Positions 9,967-18,663 of a stretch of 64,000 nt of DNA are shown here, piece after piece. Below the pieces are notes generated by a model. That model had not been told where the DNA came from, ran no database searches, and worked only from the letters and a program-made list of their open reading frames with translations. The DNA comes from Propionispira raffinosivorans DSM 20765 (GTDB lineage: Bacteria > Bacillota > Negativicutes > Selenomonadales > Selenomonadaceae), in contig NZ_KB905848.1 in the NCBI RefSeq assembly GCF_000381065.1, positions 1 through 64,000 of the forward strand. Reading direction: 5' to 3'. Numbering within the stretch: position 1 is the first letter of the stretch; each line of letters opens with the position of its first letter. The translations under genes were made by a program, and so were the position numbers.

Positions 9967-11058
9967 CTATAAATCGCTTTCTTTATAATAACCAGATTCA
10001 ATTAATAATTTTTTGTAGTTTGACATATCGACAAACTGCGGTTGAAGCAAATAAGATGGAACTACTTTTTTACCATTGTTATATGTTTTAGTATCATTTA
10101 CTTCTGGTTCTTTTCCATTGACAATAGCTTCCACCATTTTTACTACCTGATCCGCCAAAGCCCGCGTATCTTTAAATACCGACATAGATTGTTCCCCTGC
10201 CAAAATAGCTTTCACATTAGAAATATTGGCATCCTGCCCAGTTATAACCGGCATTGCTTTACCAGCTCCATAACCTGCCGATTTTAAAGCTGACTGTACA
10301 CCTAAAGAAACCGAATCATTCGAACATAAAACAGCATCAATTTTATCCGAAGTATAATGGGATGTGATTATATTATCCATACGTTCTTGTGCTTTTGCTT
10401 CATCCCAATTTGGTGTTGCACATTGTTCCCGTGTTTTCTGACCTGATTTCACAACCAATTTTCCCTGATCGATATACGGTTGTAAAATATCCATGGCACC
10501 TTTAAAGAAAAACACGACATTATTATCATCCAAAGGTCCCGTAGCTATTTCAAAATTATAAGGCCCTTTGCCTTCTTTAAGCCCCAGCTTCGTTTCTATA
10601 TATTCCCCTTGAATCTTCCCAACACCATAATTATCAAACGTTGCATAATAGCTGACAGCATCTGTATTCATAATCAGACGATCATAGGCAATAACCTGAA
10701 CACCAGCACTTTTGGCTTCATCAAGTACCGAAGATAATGCACCACCATCAATAGCGCCAACAATAATAACCTTTGCGCCTTTCGTGATCATATTTTCAAT
10801 TTGCGATACCTGCATTTCTACTTTGTTTTCCGCAAACTGTAAATCCACATCGTAGCCTTTTTCTTTCAGTTTCGCTTCCATATTAGATCCATCCTGATTC
10901 CAGCGCTGTAAAGATTTTGTCGGCATCGAAACTCCGACTTTAATCTGCTTATCAGATCCTCCGGAACTACTGCTCGTATCTTTTTGACCACCACAACCAG
11001 TCATCACAACCGCTACCATTGCCGCTAAACAAAACACCAGTATCTTTTTAATACTCAT
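9967..11058 (-). CDS. chvE: ChvE-like monosaccharide-binding lipoprotein
   Basis: About 363 aa. It starts with a lipoprotein signal peptide (MSIKKILVFCLAAMVAVVMTGC; lipobox MTGC), followed by a Ser/Gly linker and a type-1 periplasmic binding fold (KVGVSMPTKSLQRWNQDG, VIVGAIDGGAL, AYDRLIMNT, ITGQDANISNVKAI). These match the multiple-monosaccharide/ChvE family. The ATG at 11058 has GGAG nine bases upstream. An in-frame GTG at 11091 lies inside the operator palindrome and is unlikely to be used. It is the first gene of the ABC-xylB operon, transcribed from about 11354 through a leader of roughly 300 nt. Confidence 0.93.
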   Translation of the reverse strand: MSIKKILVFCLAAMVAVVMTGCGGQKDTSSSSGGSDKQIKVGVSMPTKSLQRWNQDGSNMEAKLKEKGYDVDLQFAENKVEMQVSQIENMITKGAKVIIVGAIDGGALSSVLDEAKSAGVQVIAYDRLIMNTDAVSYYATFDNYGVGKIQGEYIETKLGLKEGKGPYNFEIATGPLDDNNVVFFFKGAMDILQPYIDQGKLVVKSGQKTREQCATPNWDEAKAQERMDNIITSHYTSDKIDAVLCSNDSVSLGVQSALKSAGYGAGKAMPVITGQDANISNVKAILAGEQSMSVFKDTRALADQVVKMVEAIVNGKEPEVNDTKTYNNGKKVVPSYLLQPQFVDMSNYKKLLIESGYYKESDL

Positions 11059-11079
11059 TACGCTCTGCTCCTTCTCATA

Positions 11080-11091
11080 GTGCTCAAGCAC
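11080..11091. promoter_or_regulatory. Operator palindrome O1 in the chvE leader
   Basis: GTGCTCAAGCAC (minus strand GTGCTTGAGCAC), about 20 bp before the chvE start and about 260 bp downstream of its predicted promoter. Identical to O3 and one base different from O2. The position suggests a roadblock or looping site for the LacI-type regulator. Confidence 0.65.
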
Positions 11092-11335
11092 ATTTTTATC
11101 TAGTAAATACCAATAACAGTCTGCCTCATATCGTCTGCTAACACATTTCTACCGTTTTTTCGCCTCCTTGTAAGCTTCCAGCCACAAAAGGATATCCAAA
11201 CAAATTACTTTAAAACCAGGAAAATATTAGCAGTTCTTTCCAAAGCAAAATCTGCACTCGGCAAAATACTTTCGATAACGGGGTCATTTTTACTATGTAA
11301 TATAATAAGTCGAAAAGTTCAATTCTTTCCATAGT

Positions 11336-11347
11336 GTGCGCAAGCAC
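11336..11347. promoter_or_regulatory. Operator palindrome O2 just downstream of the chvE promoter
   Basis: GTGCGCAAGCAC, flanked as tGTGCGCAAGCACa. It begins about seven bases past the predicted transcription start of the minus-strand promoter at 11361-11389, a classical repressor position. Confidence 0.65.
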
Positions 11348-11360
11348 ATTTACAAGAATT

Positions 11361-11389
11361 AATATAGCACCATTTCTTGAAACCGTCAA
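11361..11389 (-). promoter_or_regulatory. Sigma-A promoter of the ABC-xylB operon
   Basis: Minus strand TTGACG (11389-11384), 17-bp spacer, TATATT (11366-11361), predicted start near 11354. The operator O2 immediately follows. Confidence 0.7.
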
Positions 11390-11563
11390 TATATTATTTG
11401 AAAATTTGTAATATTTGTTTTAATTTTATTTATGCCCTTTTAATGAATAAACAGGAAGTCAACAGCTATTTTTCACGCCACACAGACTGTTTAAATACGA
11501 AATCCAAGTTCTTTTATTTAAATTTCACATTATTTAAAAATTCTAAACAATGTGAAAAAATGG

Positions 11564-11592
11564 TTGACACGTCTTTTATCAAGTGCTATATT
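11564..11592 (+). promoter_or_regulatory. Sigma-A promoter of the FucI-like isomerase gene
   Basis: TTGACA (11564-11569), 17-bp spacer, TATATT (11587-11592): a near-consensus promoter. Operator O3 lies at about +11 to +22 relative to the predicted start, mirroring the divergent promoter. Confidence 0.8.
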
Positions 11593-11609
11593 TTAATAAA
11601 ATCATCAAA

Positions 11610-11621
11610 GTGCTCAAGCAC
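11610..11621. promoter_or_regulatory. Operator palindrome O3 downstream of the isomerase promoter
   Basis: GTGCTCAAGCAC, identical to O1, directly downstream of the plus-strand promoter and 45 bp before the isomerase start codon. Confidence 0.65.
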
Positions 11622-11666
11622 ATAAAGCAATATCAGAAATTAACAAAACAAAAGGAGCGTTTCATT

Positions 11667-13157
11667 ATGACAATGACTAATATTCCACAGGTAAAATGCG
11701 GTATTATTTCTGTAAGCCGTGACTGTTTCATTATCTCCTTATCAGAAAACAGAAGAAAGGCTATCGCAACCGTCTATAATAAAAAATACGGATCGATCTA
11801 CGAAGCAAAAACCACTGTAGAAAATGAAACTGACATGCTCACAGCCTTAGATGAAGTTAAAGCCGCGAACTGTAATGCTTTAGTCGTATTTCTCGGTAAC
11901 TTCGGCCCAGAAACACCAGAAACTTTAATCGCCAAAAATTTCGATGGCCCCGTGATGTATATAGCTGCTGCTGAAGAATCCGGCAAAAATCTAATCAACG
12001 GCCGCGGCGATGCGTATTGCGGTGTTTTGAACTGTTCTTATAATCTTGGTTTACGCAAGATCAAAGCTTTCATTCCAGAATACCCCGTTGGTACAGCCGA
12101 AGAATTAGCCGTAATGATCGCTGAATTTCAACCAATAGCCCGCACGATTATCGGACTTTCCAGCCTTAAAATTATTTCCTTCGGACCTCGTCCACAGGAT
12201 TTCTTTGCCTGCAATGCCCCTATCAAACCGCTCTATGATCTCGGCATTGAAATAGAAGAAAACTCCGAACTTGACTTACTCGTCTCTTATCGAGCCCATA
12301 AAGATGACCCGCGCATTTCATCCGTTATAAAAGAAATGTCTAATGAACTTGGACCAGATGGCAACCCTTACCCAGAACTCTTACCACGCATGGCACAATA
12401 TGAACTGACTTTACTCGACTGGGCCGACAAACATAAAGGCGCCAGCAAATACATAGCATTTGCCAATAAGTGCTGGCCGGCTTTCCCGACCGAATTTGGC
12501 TTTGAACCATGTTATGTGAACAGCCGTCTTGTTTCCAGAGGTATTCCCGTAGCCTGTGAAGTCGATATCTATGGTGCGCTCAGCGAATATATCGGAACTT
12601 GCGTCAGTGGTGATGCGGTAACGCTGCTCGATATCAATAACTCAGTACCACAAGATTTATTCGCTCAAAACATTCAAAACAAATATAAATACGATTTAAA
12701 AGACACCTTCATGGGCTTCCATTGTGGGAACACCCCATTATGTAAATTATCCAAAGGTGCTGTAAAATATCAGCTGATACAAAACCGCCTGCTCGAAGAT
12801 GGCGGCACACCAGATATCACCCGTGGTACCTTAGAAGGCGACATCGCTGCCGGAAATATCACGTTCTTTCGCCTTCAAAGCACTGCCGGTGCAGAACTTC
12901 GTTCCTATATTGCCCAAGGTGAAGTGCTCCCAGTAGCGACACAATCCTTCGGTGGCATCGGCATCTTTGCTATTCCGGAAATGGGTCGTTTCTATCGCCA
13001 TGTCCTCATCGCAAAACAATATCCACATCATGGTGCTGTAGCCTTCGGTCATTATGGCAAAGCACTGTTCTCAATCTTCCAATACCTCGGTATTAAAGAT
13101 ATTGCTTTCAATCAACCAAAAGGCATGCTTTATCCGACAGAAAATCCATTTGCCTGA
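11667..13157 (+). CDS. FucI/AraA-fold sugar isomerase, probable alternative xylose isomerase
   Basis: 496 aa from the ATG at 11667 (AAGGAG 10 bases upstream). It belongs to the L-fucose/L-arabinose isomerase superfamily: an N-terminal Rossmann-like domain, a central region with the CEVDIYGALSEYIG motif that carries a metal-ligand Glu/Asp pair, and a C-terminal domain with FHCGNTP and HHGAVAFGHYG. There is no similarity to TIM-barrel XylA. No XylA and no L-ribulokinase lie in the cluster, while xylulokinase and a xylosidase do. The simplest reading is D-xylose to D-xylulose. FucI-related xylose isomerases of this type have been described in clostridia (recalled). Another aldopentose substrate is possible. 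Confidence 0.82.
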   Translation: MTMTNIPQVKCGIISVSRDCFIISLSENRRKAIATVYNKKYGSIYEAKTTVENETDMLTALDEVKAANCNALVVFLGNFGPETPETLIAKNFDGPVMYIAAAEESGKNLINGRGDAYCGVLNCSYNLGLRKIKAFIPEYPVGTAEELAVMIAEFQPIARTIIGLSSLKIISFGPRPQDFFACNAPIKPLYDLGIEIEENSELDLLVSYRAHKDDPRISSVIKEMSNELGPDGNPYPELLPRMAQYELTLLDWADKHKGASKYIAFANKCWPAFPTEFGFEPCYVNSRLVSRGIPVACEVDIYGALSEYIGTCVSGDAVTLLDINNSVPQDLFAQNIQNKYKYDLKDTFMGFHCGNTPLCKLSKGAVKYQLIQNRLLEDGGTPDITRGTLEGDIAAGNITFFRLQSTAGAELRSYIAQGEVLPVATQSFGGIGIFAIPEMGRFYRHVLIAKQYPHHGAVAFGHYGKALFSIFQYLGIKDIAFNQPKGMLYPTENPFA

Positions 13158-13181
13158 GCAGACAACTAAATTATGTTATAT

Positions 13182-13212
13182 AAAAAAGCACCCTTCCGGG
13201 TGCTTTTTTAGG
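13182..13212 (+). terminator. Rho-independent terminator after the isomerase
   Basis: GCACCC-TTCC-GGGTGC hairpin flanked by an A run and a T run, 25 bp after the isomerase stop codon. It could also serve the opposing gene. Confidence 0.85.
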
Positions 13213-13266
13213 TTTCATATCAATATGGAAGATTGTCTCTTTACATAGTCAATTCATACAATTTTT

Positions 13267-13887
13267 TTAAAATTTCATTGTTACGCCTAAACCAAAACCA
13301 TTGTTTTCGAAATCAATTTTTGACCCGGTATATCCCAAATCATCATCTTTTGTATAACGATAATATACATTTAAATCCGCACTCCGAGATAATGGATGGC
13401 TAAGACCTGCTTCCAAAGTAACTAAGTCAGAACCAGCGGCTACAGTTCCCCATGCACTAACAGCGCTGCTCAATGGCACAGTGGATGTAATACCAACCTG
13501 TACTTTGTTTTTTGCATCGATATCTCTCGAACCAATACTACCATCGATTCTATGCAGACCAACAAAAGCATCTGTAGTTGGTGTCAGTTTATAAAGCACA
13601 TTAAATTCTTGTGTATTTATATCTGACTTAATATTACCGTTATCAATATTACCTGACCCTAATGCATGGTATTTATATTGAATTGCATATTTATCAGAAA
13701 GTCCCGTTGTAATGCCTGCATCAAGTTTCGTGTTCGTATCGAAATCATCACCATTAACAGCTGTTTTAGAATTGAAAACTCCTAAATCCACCGCTGTTTT
13801 TCCTTGTTGAATATCAGTTTGAGGTGCCGCAAAAGCCGTTACAGTCATAAGAGCTAAACACATTGTTAATAAACATATTTTTTTCAT
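13267..13887 (-). CDS. Small outer-membrane beta-barrel-like protein
   Basis: 206 aa. It has a Sec signal peptide (MKKICLLTMCLALMTVTAFA, cleavage before APQ), then alternating hydrophobic/polar strands such as AIQYKYHALG, EFNVLYKLTP, DLNVYYRYTK and a C-terminal FGLGVTMKF ending in Phe. The terminal aromatic residue is the usual signal for BAM-assisted insertion, so an 8-stranded outer-membrane barrel is likely. No specific function is recognised. GGAGG precedes the ATG. It is a lone gene and supports a diderm host. Confidence 0.75.
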   Translation of the reverse strand: MKKICLLTMCLALMTVTAFAAPQTDIQQGKTAVDLGVFNSKTAVNGDDFDTNTKLDAGITTGLSDKYAIQYKYHALGSGNIDNGNIKSDINTQEFNVLYKLTPTTDAFVGLHRIDGSIGSRDIDAKNKVQVGITSTVPLSSAVSAWGTVAAGSDLVTLEAGLSHPLSRSADLNVYYRYTKDDDLGYTGSKIDFENNGFGLGVTMKF

Positions 13888-14064
13888 GATTAATCCTCCT
13901 GTTTGTATGATTGCCTATTTACAAAGACTTTTTCATATTAACTCTGTTTGTATTCTATATAAATTCTTTAATTCCTGCTATTATTTTACATTAAAATTTA
14001 CCCTAGTAATTTTTTCTTTTATAAGCTCACGCACGCATCTACCTGCAAAAAGAGCAAGCCTAAA

Positions 14065-14115
14065 AGAAACGCACAGCCATGATTTTTTCGTTTCCATGGC
14101 TGTGCGTTTCTTCTT
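14065..14115. terminator. Bidirectional terminator after the epimerase gene
   Basis: A 17-bp perfect stem (AGAAACGCACAGCCATG with its complement at 14095-14111) and a 13-nt loop, directly beyond the end of the minus-strand epimerase gene. Confidence 0.85.
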
Positions 14116-14116
14116 A

Positions 14117-14800
14117 TTATTTGTCAGTGTCTAGACTCTGCCTAAAATCCTGCATCATAGTGTCATAGGCAATATTCAAATCTTCATCCAAATTAAACAA
14201 CCCCGACGAGCCTACGATAAAGCACTCGGTTCCAGCATCTGCCAGCCTCGAAAACGTATTCTTATTACAAGCACCATCAACTGCCAGTATATAAGAATAA
14301 GCATTTCGCTCTTTCCACCGGGCCGCTTCATTGATGGATTTCATTGTCTCAGTAATAAAATCCTGTCCGGCAAACCCTGGATCTACCGTCATAAACGTAA
14401 GCAGATCCAGGTAATTCAGATACGGTTTGACCGTCTCCAGGCTCGTTTCAGGGTTAAGGACAACCCCGCATTTACAATCGGCCTGTCTGATTTTATTAAA
14501 TAAGCGAAATGCCTGACCACTGATAGTTTCCGCGTGCAAGGAAATAGAATCGGCACCGGCTTTTATCAACGGATCGATATACTGCTCAGGATTCGTGACC
14601 ATTAAATGACAATCAATCGGTAAATTCGTGATTTGGCGCAGTCCTTTGACAAAATCTACCGATAAAGATAAATTTTTGACAAAATGTCCATCCATGATAT
14701 CCACATGATATAAATCGCAACGTTGATTCAATATAGACACCTGCTCTTGAACTCGCATAAGATCCATACACATCAGAGAAGGAGCAAACTTCATTTTCAT
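14117..14800 (-). CDS. alsE: D-allulose-6-phosphate 3-epimerase-like protein
   Basis: 227-aa TIM-barrel protein of the ribulose-phosphate 3-epimerase superfamily. It matches E. coli AlsE in characteristic places: APSLMCMDL, HVDIMDGHFV, SGQAFRLFNKI, LNPETSLE, MTVDPGFAGQDFI and IVGSSGLFN. The catalytic Asp pair lies in VDIMDG and AVDGACN, with His ligands at DCHLMV and in the HVDIMDGH segment. Family knowledge gives interconversion of allulose 6-phosphate and fructose 6-phosphate. The start overlaps the stop of the dehydrogenase gene (ATGA), so the two are translationally coupled. It is the last gene of the PTS operon. Confidence 0.85.
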   Translation of the reverse strand: MKMKFAPSLMCMDLMRVQEQVSILNQRCDLYHVDIMDGHFVKNLSLSVDFVKGLRQITNLPIDCHLMVTNPEQYIDPLIKAGADSISLHAETISGQAFRLFNKIRQADCKCGVVLNPETSLETVKPYLNYLDLLTFMTVDPGFAGQDFITETMKSINEAARWKERNAYSYILAVDGACNKNTFSRLADAGTECFIVGSSGLFNLDEDLNIAYDTMMQDFRQSLDTDK

Positions 14801-15882
14801 TGCACAGTCTTCCCTTCCATAAGTTCATCGCCGTCGAGTTTTGCATTATAGATTGCTTTGCAAACCGAAATTTCTTTATGGTAAATCTGATCAAATAAAT
14901 GTTTCAGATCAGACAAAGAACTCTGATGCGTAATTAAATCGTCCCCTTCCAATCTGCCCGTATCGAGCATATGAACCGTATATTCCCACTCGTTTAACGG
15001 CATGCTCATATAATATGAATTCCAAATCCCTAAAAGTTGCAATTCTTTTCTTAAAATGCTGCTGTGATTTTTTAACGCAAGCATCGTATCTTTCTGTGGA
15101 TTTCCCAAAAGAACAATTCTGCCAAAGGTTCGACTCAATTCAATCGCCGTATTCAAACCTCCTGTCGTACCAGTTCCTTCAATAACTACATCGACACCAC
15201 GTCCGTTCGTTAGGCTCGAAATATTCTGGGCAAGCTTTTCATCTTTGACATTAAGAACCTGCAAGCCTCGCTGCTTTGCAAAAGAGATCTTCTCGTCCGA
15301 TATTTCCAGTAAAATAACCTTTCTCGCACCAAAAATCTGTGCCCAACGAGCCGCCATAATACCAATCGGGCCTGCTCCCACGATAACAAGCGACTCACCG
15401 GCAGTAAGTTTTGCTTTGCGAATCGCATGCTGTGCAACCGTTAAAGGTTCTGTCAAAGCGAGCATTTCCGATTTCACCTGCGGATTTTGCGAAAACACGA
15501 GGTTCCACTTGCTTGGAACTAAACAATATTGCGCAAATCCACCATCATTTCTTGAACCTAAATACTGATAGGCTATACATTCAGCATAATGTCCGGTCTT
15601 GCAATTCTCACATTTCATACAGGGAATAAGCGGGAAAGCAACCGCTGTTTTCCCTAGTAAACCCTCGTTCTTACGATCCCCCACTTCACTGACAATCCCT
15701 GAAAATTCATGACCCAGTGTCACGGGATAAACCTTCGTTCCCAGTTGGTACACTCTTGGAATATCTGAGCCGCAGATACCACAAGCACTGATTTTCAGTA
15801 AGATTTCATCCCCCGTTGGTATCGGTTTCACCTTATCATCCAAGGTGAATTCATTGATTTTATGCAAACGCATCGCTTTCAT
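14797..15882 (-). CDS. Zinc-dependent polyol-phosphate dehydrogenase (GatD-like)
   Basis: 361-aa medium-chain dehydrogenase. Catalytic zinc ligands Cys37 (CGICGSD) and His58-Glu59 (GHEFSG), the four-cysteine structural zinc lobe (CMKCENCKTGHYAEC, residues about 89-103), and the NAD-binding glycine motif VGAGPIGI are present. Overall layout (CGSDIPRVYQ, YPVTLGHEFSG, YLGSRNDGGFAQY, GIWNSYYM near the end) follows galactitol-1-phosphate 5-dehydrogenase. With AlsE behind it and a PTS ahead, it probably oxidises an imported hexitol phosphate to a ketose 6-phosphate, perhaps allulose 6-phosphate. Substrate is not determined by sequence. GGGGGA lies upstream of the ATG. Confidence 0.85.
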   Translation of the reverse strand: MKAMRLHKINEFTLDDKVKPIPTGDEILLKISACGICGSDIPRVYQLGTKVYPVTLGHEFSGIVSEVGDRKNEGLLGKTAVAFPLIPCMKCENCKTGHYAECIAYQYLGSRNDGGFAQYCLVPSKWNLVFSQNPQVKSEMLALTEPLTVAQHAIRKAKLTAGESLVIVGAGPIGIMAARWAQIFGARKVILLEISDEKISFAKQRGLQVLNVKDEKLAQNISSLTNGRGVDVVIEGTGTTGGLNTAIELSRTFGRIVLLGNPQKDTMLALKNHSSILRKELQLLGIWNSYYMSMPLNEWEYTVHMLDTGRLEGDDLITHQSSLSDLKHLFDQIYHKEISVCKAIYNAKLDGDELMEGKTVQ

Positions 15883-15932
15883 GAAACGTTCCCCCTATTT
15901 TAACTTTTGTCCTGCTATATTGTGACAGTTGC

Positions 15933-16403
15933 TTACAACAGCTTGCCGATTTCAATACAATTTTCTGATGGAATAATTTGTATCTTAATATCGATACCCT
16001 GTGCCAGAAAACCCTTCATGACACTGCGTTCAACCTCCGAAGCGGCAATATTCTTATACAGCGTCTTTCTGCCTGGCGCCATGCCCATACCGCCCAGATT
16101 GATTTCGCCAAGAGCAATGCCCCCATCCATCAAGCGCTTATACGTGTCCGGAACTTTTGCCAAAAGGATTGTCGGTGTATCCAAACCATCCTTCAAGGCT
16201 TCAATTGCCTGATCGCAAGAATACACATCTACTTTGACCCCAGTCGGTGCGGCAAGTTCGATGACTTCAATCATAAAAGCATCCACTGCCACTTTATCAT
16301 CGATGACTAAAATCCGTTTTGCCGGACGCGTCTTCATCCAAGCGGTCATTACCTGCCCGTGAATCAACCGATCGTCAATTCTCGCCAATACTATGTTTTC
16401 CAT
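15933..16403 (-). CDS. PTS Man-family EIIB component (operon 1)
   Basis: 156 aa. The phosphorylated histidine is His15 in ARIDDRLIHGQVMTAW, the hallmark of mannose/fructose/sorbose-family IIB. The conserved INLGGMGMAPGRK segment is also present. It receives phosphate from IIA and passes it to the sugar carried by IIC/IID. It is a separate cytoplasmic subunit, 5 bp after the IIA stop. Gene order IIC-IID-IIA-IIB is not the usual A-B-C-D order of the second PTS in this window. Confidence 0.93.
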   Translation of the reverse strand: MENIVLARIDDRLIHGQVMTAWMKTRPAKRILVIDDKVAVDAFMIEVIELAAPTGVKVDVYSCDQAIEALKDGLDTPTILLAKVPDTYKRLMDGGIALGEINLGGMGMAPGRKTLYKNIAASEVERSVMKGFLAQGIDIKIQIIPSENCIEIGKLL

Positions 16404-16407
16404 GAAA

Positions 16408-16812
16408 TCACTCCTCTTTATTTTTTCGGCAAAGTACTTTTATTCCATCTCTGGCTCCCGCACTCACCTGCTCAACCAGATCACAAATCTCTGAACTTTC
16501 ATCTCGTTCCAAAGTCAGCGAAAGCACCATGGATAAATTCATCCCTGTAATGATTTGAATATCTGCTGACCTGCTCAAAAAGCCCACCGTATTATAAGGT
16601 GTTCCACCGAGTACATCCACGAGAACGATCACCCCTGCTCCCGTATCCAGTTCAAACAAAGCCGCTCTCACTCGTTCCTTATAGGCTTCTGGATTTTCAC
16701 CTTTTTCCAAAGGAACCGCCCGCATCTGCATTGCCGCTCCAGCAATCATTGCCGAACTTTCCATGAGCTGTTTGCATAGCTCACCATGACTCGTCAACAA
16801 TACACCAACCAT
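16408..16812 (-). CDS. PTS Man-family EIIA component (operon 1)
   Basis: About 134 aa starting at the ATG at 16812, where GAGG sits eight bases upstream; an in-frame GTG at 16821 overlaps that site. The start MVGVLLTSHGEL places the active-site histidine at position 9, as usual for Man-family IIA. VDVLGGTPYNT and ITGMNLSMVL are the other conserved stretches. It takes phosphate from HPr. Confidence 0.92.
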   Translation of the reverse strand: MVGVLLTSHGELCKQLMESSAMIAGAAMQMRAVPLEKGENPEAYKERVRAALFELDTGAGVIVLVDVLGGTPYNTVGFLSRSADIQIITGMNLSMVLSLTLERDESSEICDLVEQVSAGARDGIKVLCRKNKEE

Positions 16813-16860
16813 TTCATTCACCTCATCTTAAATTTAAAATCCGTTCCGCCGCTACAATTT

Positions 16861-17718
16861 TTATTGTGCTAACGGTGCTAAAATCCCCAATAAGGATGCG
16901 ACAATCCCAACAACAAATAAAATCGCAATAATAGATGTTGGACTCATACGGTTCGAAATCAATTTCCACACGCCTAAGGTTGCTGCTAACGGAAGCATAC
17001 TTGGTAGCAGCGAATCCAAAACCTTCTGCAAATTGATGCCCACTTCACCAACACTAAACTCAATCGGTGTAACAATGCCAATCCGCGTTGCCGCCAAAGA
17101 CCCGATAACCATAAGCCCGACCACACTAAAAATTTCCGTAATACGATTCAGCGTACCCGCCTTCAAAAAACTCAAAACAGCGGTCTTCCCTTTCTTATAC
17201 CCAAGCATGTACATACTATAACCCGTACTAAGCATGATGACTTTATAACCGACTTCAAAGAAAATCGGTCCGAAAATATTACCTGCCAGCGCCAGACTGC
17301 AACTAATCCCTGCCAAAATCGGATACACAATCCCCTGTGAAACCGTATCGCCAATCCCCGCCATTGGCCCCATTAAACCAGTCCTTACCGAATTAATATC
17401 CTCATCTGTGATTTTTACACCATTTGCCGCCTGTTCTTCCATTGATGCCGCAATCCCGTGAATGACCGTCCCAATATAAGATGGTTCCGTATTAAAAAAT
17501 ACCATATACTTCTGAATTGCTTTTGCTCGTTCTGCTTTCGTTTTATAAAGTTTTTTAATAATAGGAATCATTGCATTCGCTGTACCCAAAGCCAGTAATC
17601 TTTCAAAATTGTAACAAGTTTCACTCGAATAACCAAGCAGCCAATGCTTAATCAAATCCCGCTTTGTCAGCTTCACTTTCGGCTGTACATCCATACTTTC
17701 TTCTTGCGAATCTGCCAT
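16861..17718 (-). CDS. PTS Man-family EIID component (operon 1)
   Basis: 285 aa. It has the conserved IID start (LTKRDLIKHWLLGYSSETCYNFERL), MGPMAGIGDTVSQGIVYPIL in the middle, and hydrophobic C-terminal segments. It forms the membrane channel with IIC. The start codon shares one base with the IIC stop (TAATG), indicating tight coupling. Confidence 0.92.
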   Translation of the reverse strand: MADSQEESMDVQPKVKLTKRDLIKHWLLGYSSETCYNFERLLALGTANAMIPIIKKLYKTKAERAKAIQKYMVFFNTEPSYIGTVIHGIAASMEEQAANGVKITDEDINSVRTGLMGPMAGIGDTVSQGIVYPILAGISCSLALAGNIFGPIFFEVGYKVIMLSTGYSMYMLGYKKGKTAVLSFLKAGTLNRITEIFSVVGLMVIGSLAATRIGIVTPIEFSVGEVGINLQKVLDSLLPSMLPLAATLGVWKLISNRMSPTSIIAILFVVGIVASLLGILAPLAQ

Positions 17719-18464
17719 TATTCAGCCACCCCCGTTTTCTTGTCCGTCGTAAAGAAATAAATAAGAACACCAATGATCGCGGCAAAAATCGTAATTGCCA
17801 TTGTATCCAAATGGAGATAAACCGTCAGAAAATAACCCGCAAAGAAAAATCCGACAATCTTCTTTTTACTCAGATAACTCAGCAGCATCGCAATTCCAAG
17901 TGCCGGCATTAAAGCCCCGACTACAGAAAACGCTGTAATAATAGACGTTGGAATCGCCGCCAAAGCCCTGGTTGTCACATCACCGCCATAATAAACTAAA
18001 ATAAAGGCCGGAATACCATTTAAGATAAAACTCAAAATCCCCGATGGTACATAATTCATAAACCGAAGTTTTGTTAAGTCTCCTTCAAGAGCATATTTAT
18101 CGGCTTTGTGAATCCAAATACTATTGATGGTCATATAAGCTTGAAACGATAAAATCCCCAACAAACTAAACGGTACCGCAAACGTTGGGGCAAGACTTGG
18201 ATCGGCCCCCGAAACAAGCGTCAAAGCTGTCCCGAAAACACCTGCAACCATAAGATTCCCTGGCATCGTCCCACCTGCCGTAATCCATCCCAAATACGTA
18301 AGCTGAATATAAGCCGCCGCCTTCATACCTTCAACCGGCTGCCCCATCGCTAGTGCCACAAGAAAACCTGCCCACAAAGGATATAACCAAGTCCTCGTTA
18401 TAACATGGCTTACCCACCAAGTACTCATGGTAGCAATAACTGCTACCAAAATTGCTGATAACAT
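17718..18464 (-). CDS. PTS Man-family EIIC component (operon 1)
   Basis: 248-aa membrane subunit with multiple hydrophobic helices and the IIC motif ALAMGQPVEGMKAAAYIQLTYLGW. GGAGGG precedes the ATG by about eight bases. It is the first gene of the operon. A weak promoter candidate lies upstream (TTGACA at 18515-18510 on the minus strand), but its -10 is not convincing. Confidence 0.92.
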   Translation of the reverse strand: MLSAILVAVIATMSTWWVSHVITRTWLYPLWAGFLVALAMGQPVEGMKAAAYIQLTYLGWITAGGTMPGNLMVAGVFGTALTLVSGADPSLAPTFAVPFSLLGILSFQAYMTINSIWIHKADKYALEGDLTKLRFMNYVPSGILSFILNGIPAFILVYYGGDVTTRALAAIPTSIITAFSVVGALMPALGIAMLLSYLSKKKIVGFFFAGYFLTVYLHLDTMAITIFAAIIGVLIYFFTTDKKTGVAE

Positions 18465-18663
18465 AAATAAAGTCCCTCCAATTTATTAAATTCACCTGCA
18501 AAAAACGATTGTCAACTTTCCCTCCTTCCTTTGACTCTTTCCTGAAGCTTAACTGCCTACACATCACCCCCTCAAATTTCAGTAAAACTCAGTAAAGCAC
18601 TCGTTATAATTAACAGAATTTTCCGATTTTATCTTTCACTTCATCCCATAAAGCCAGCTGGGA

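Noticed and set aside
18485-18515. Sigma-A promoter for PTS operon 1
   Set aside because: A TTGACA is present, but only weak -10 hexamers at 17 or 19 bp follow; not listed as a feature.
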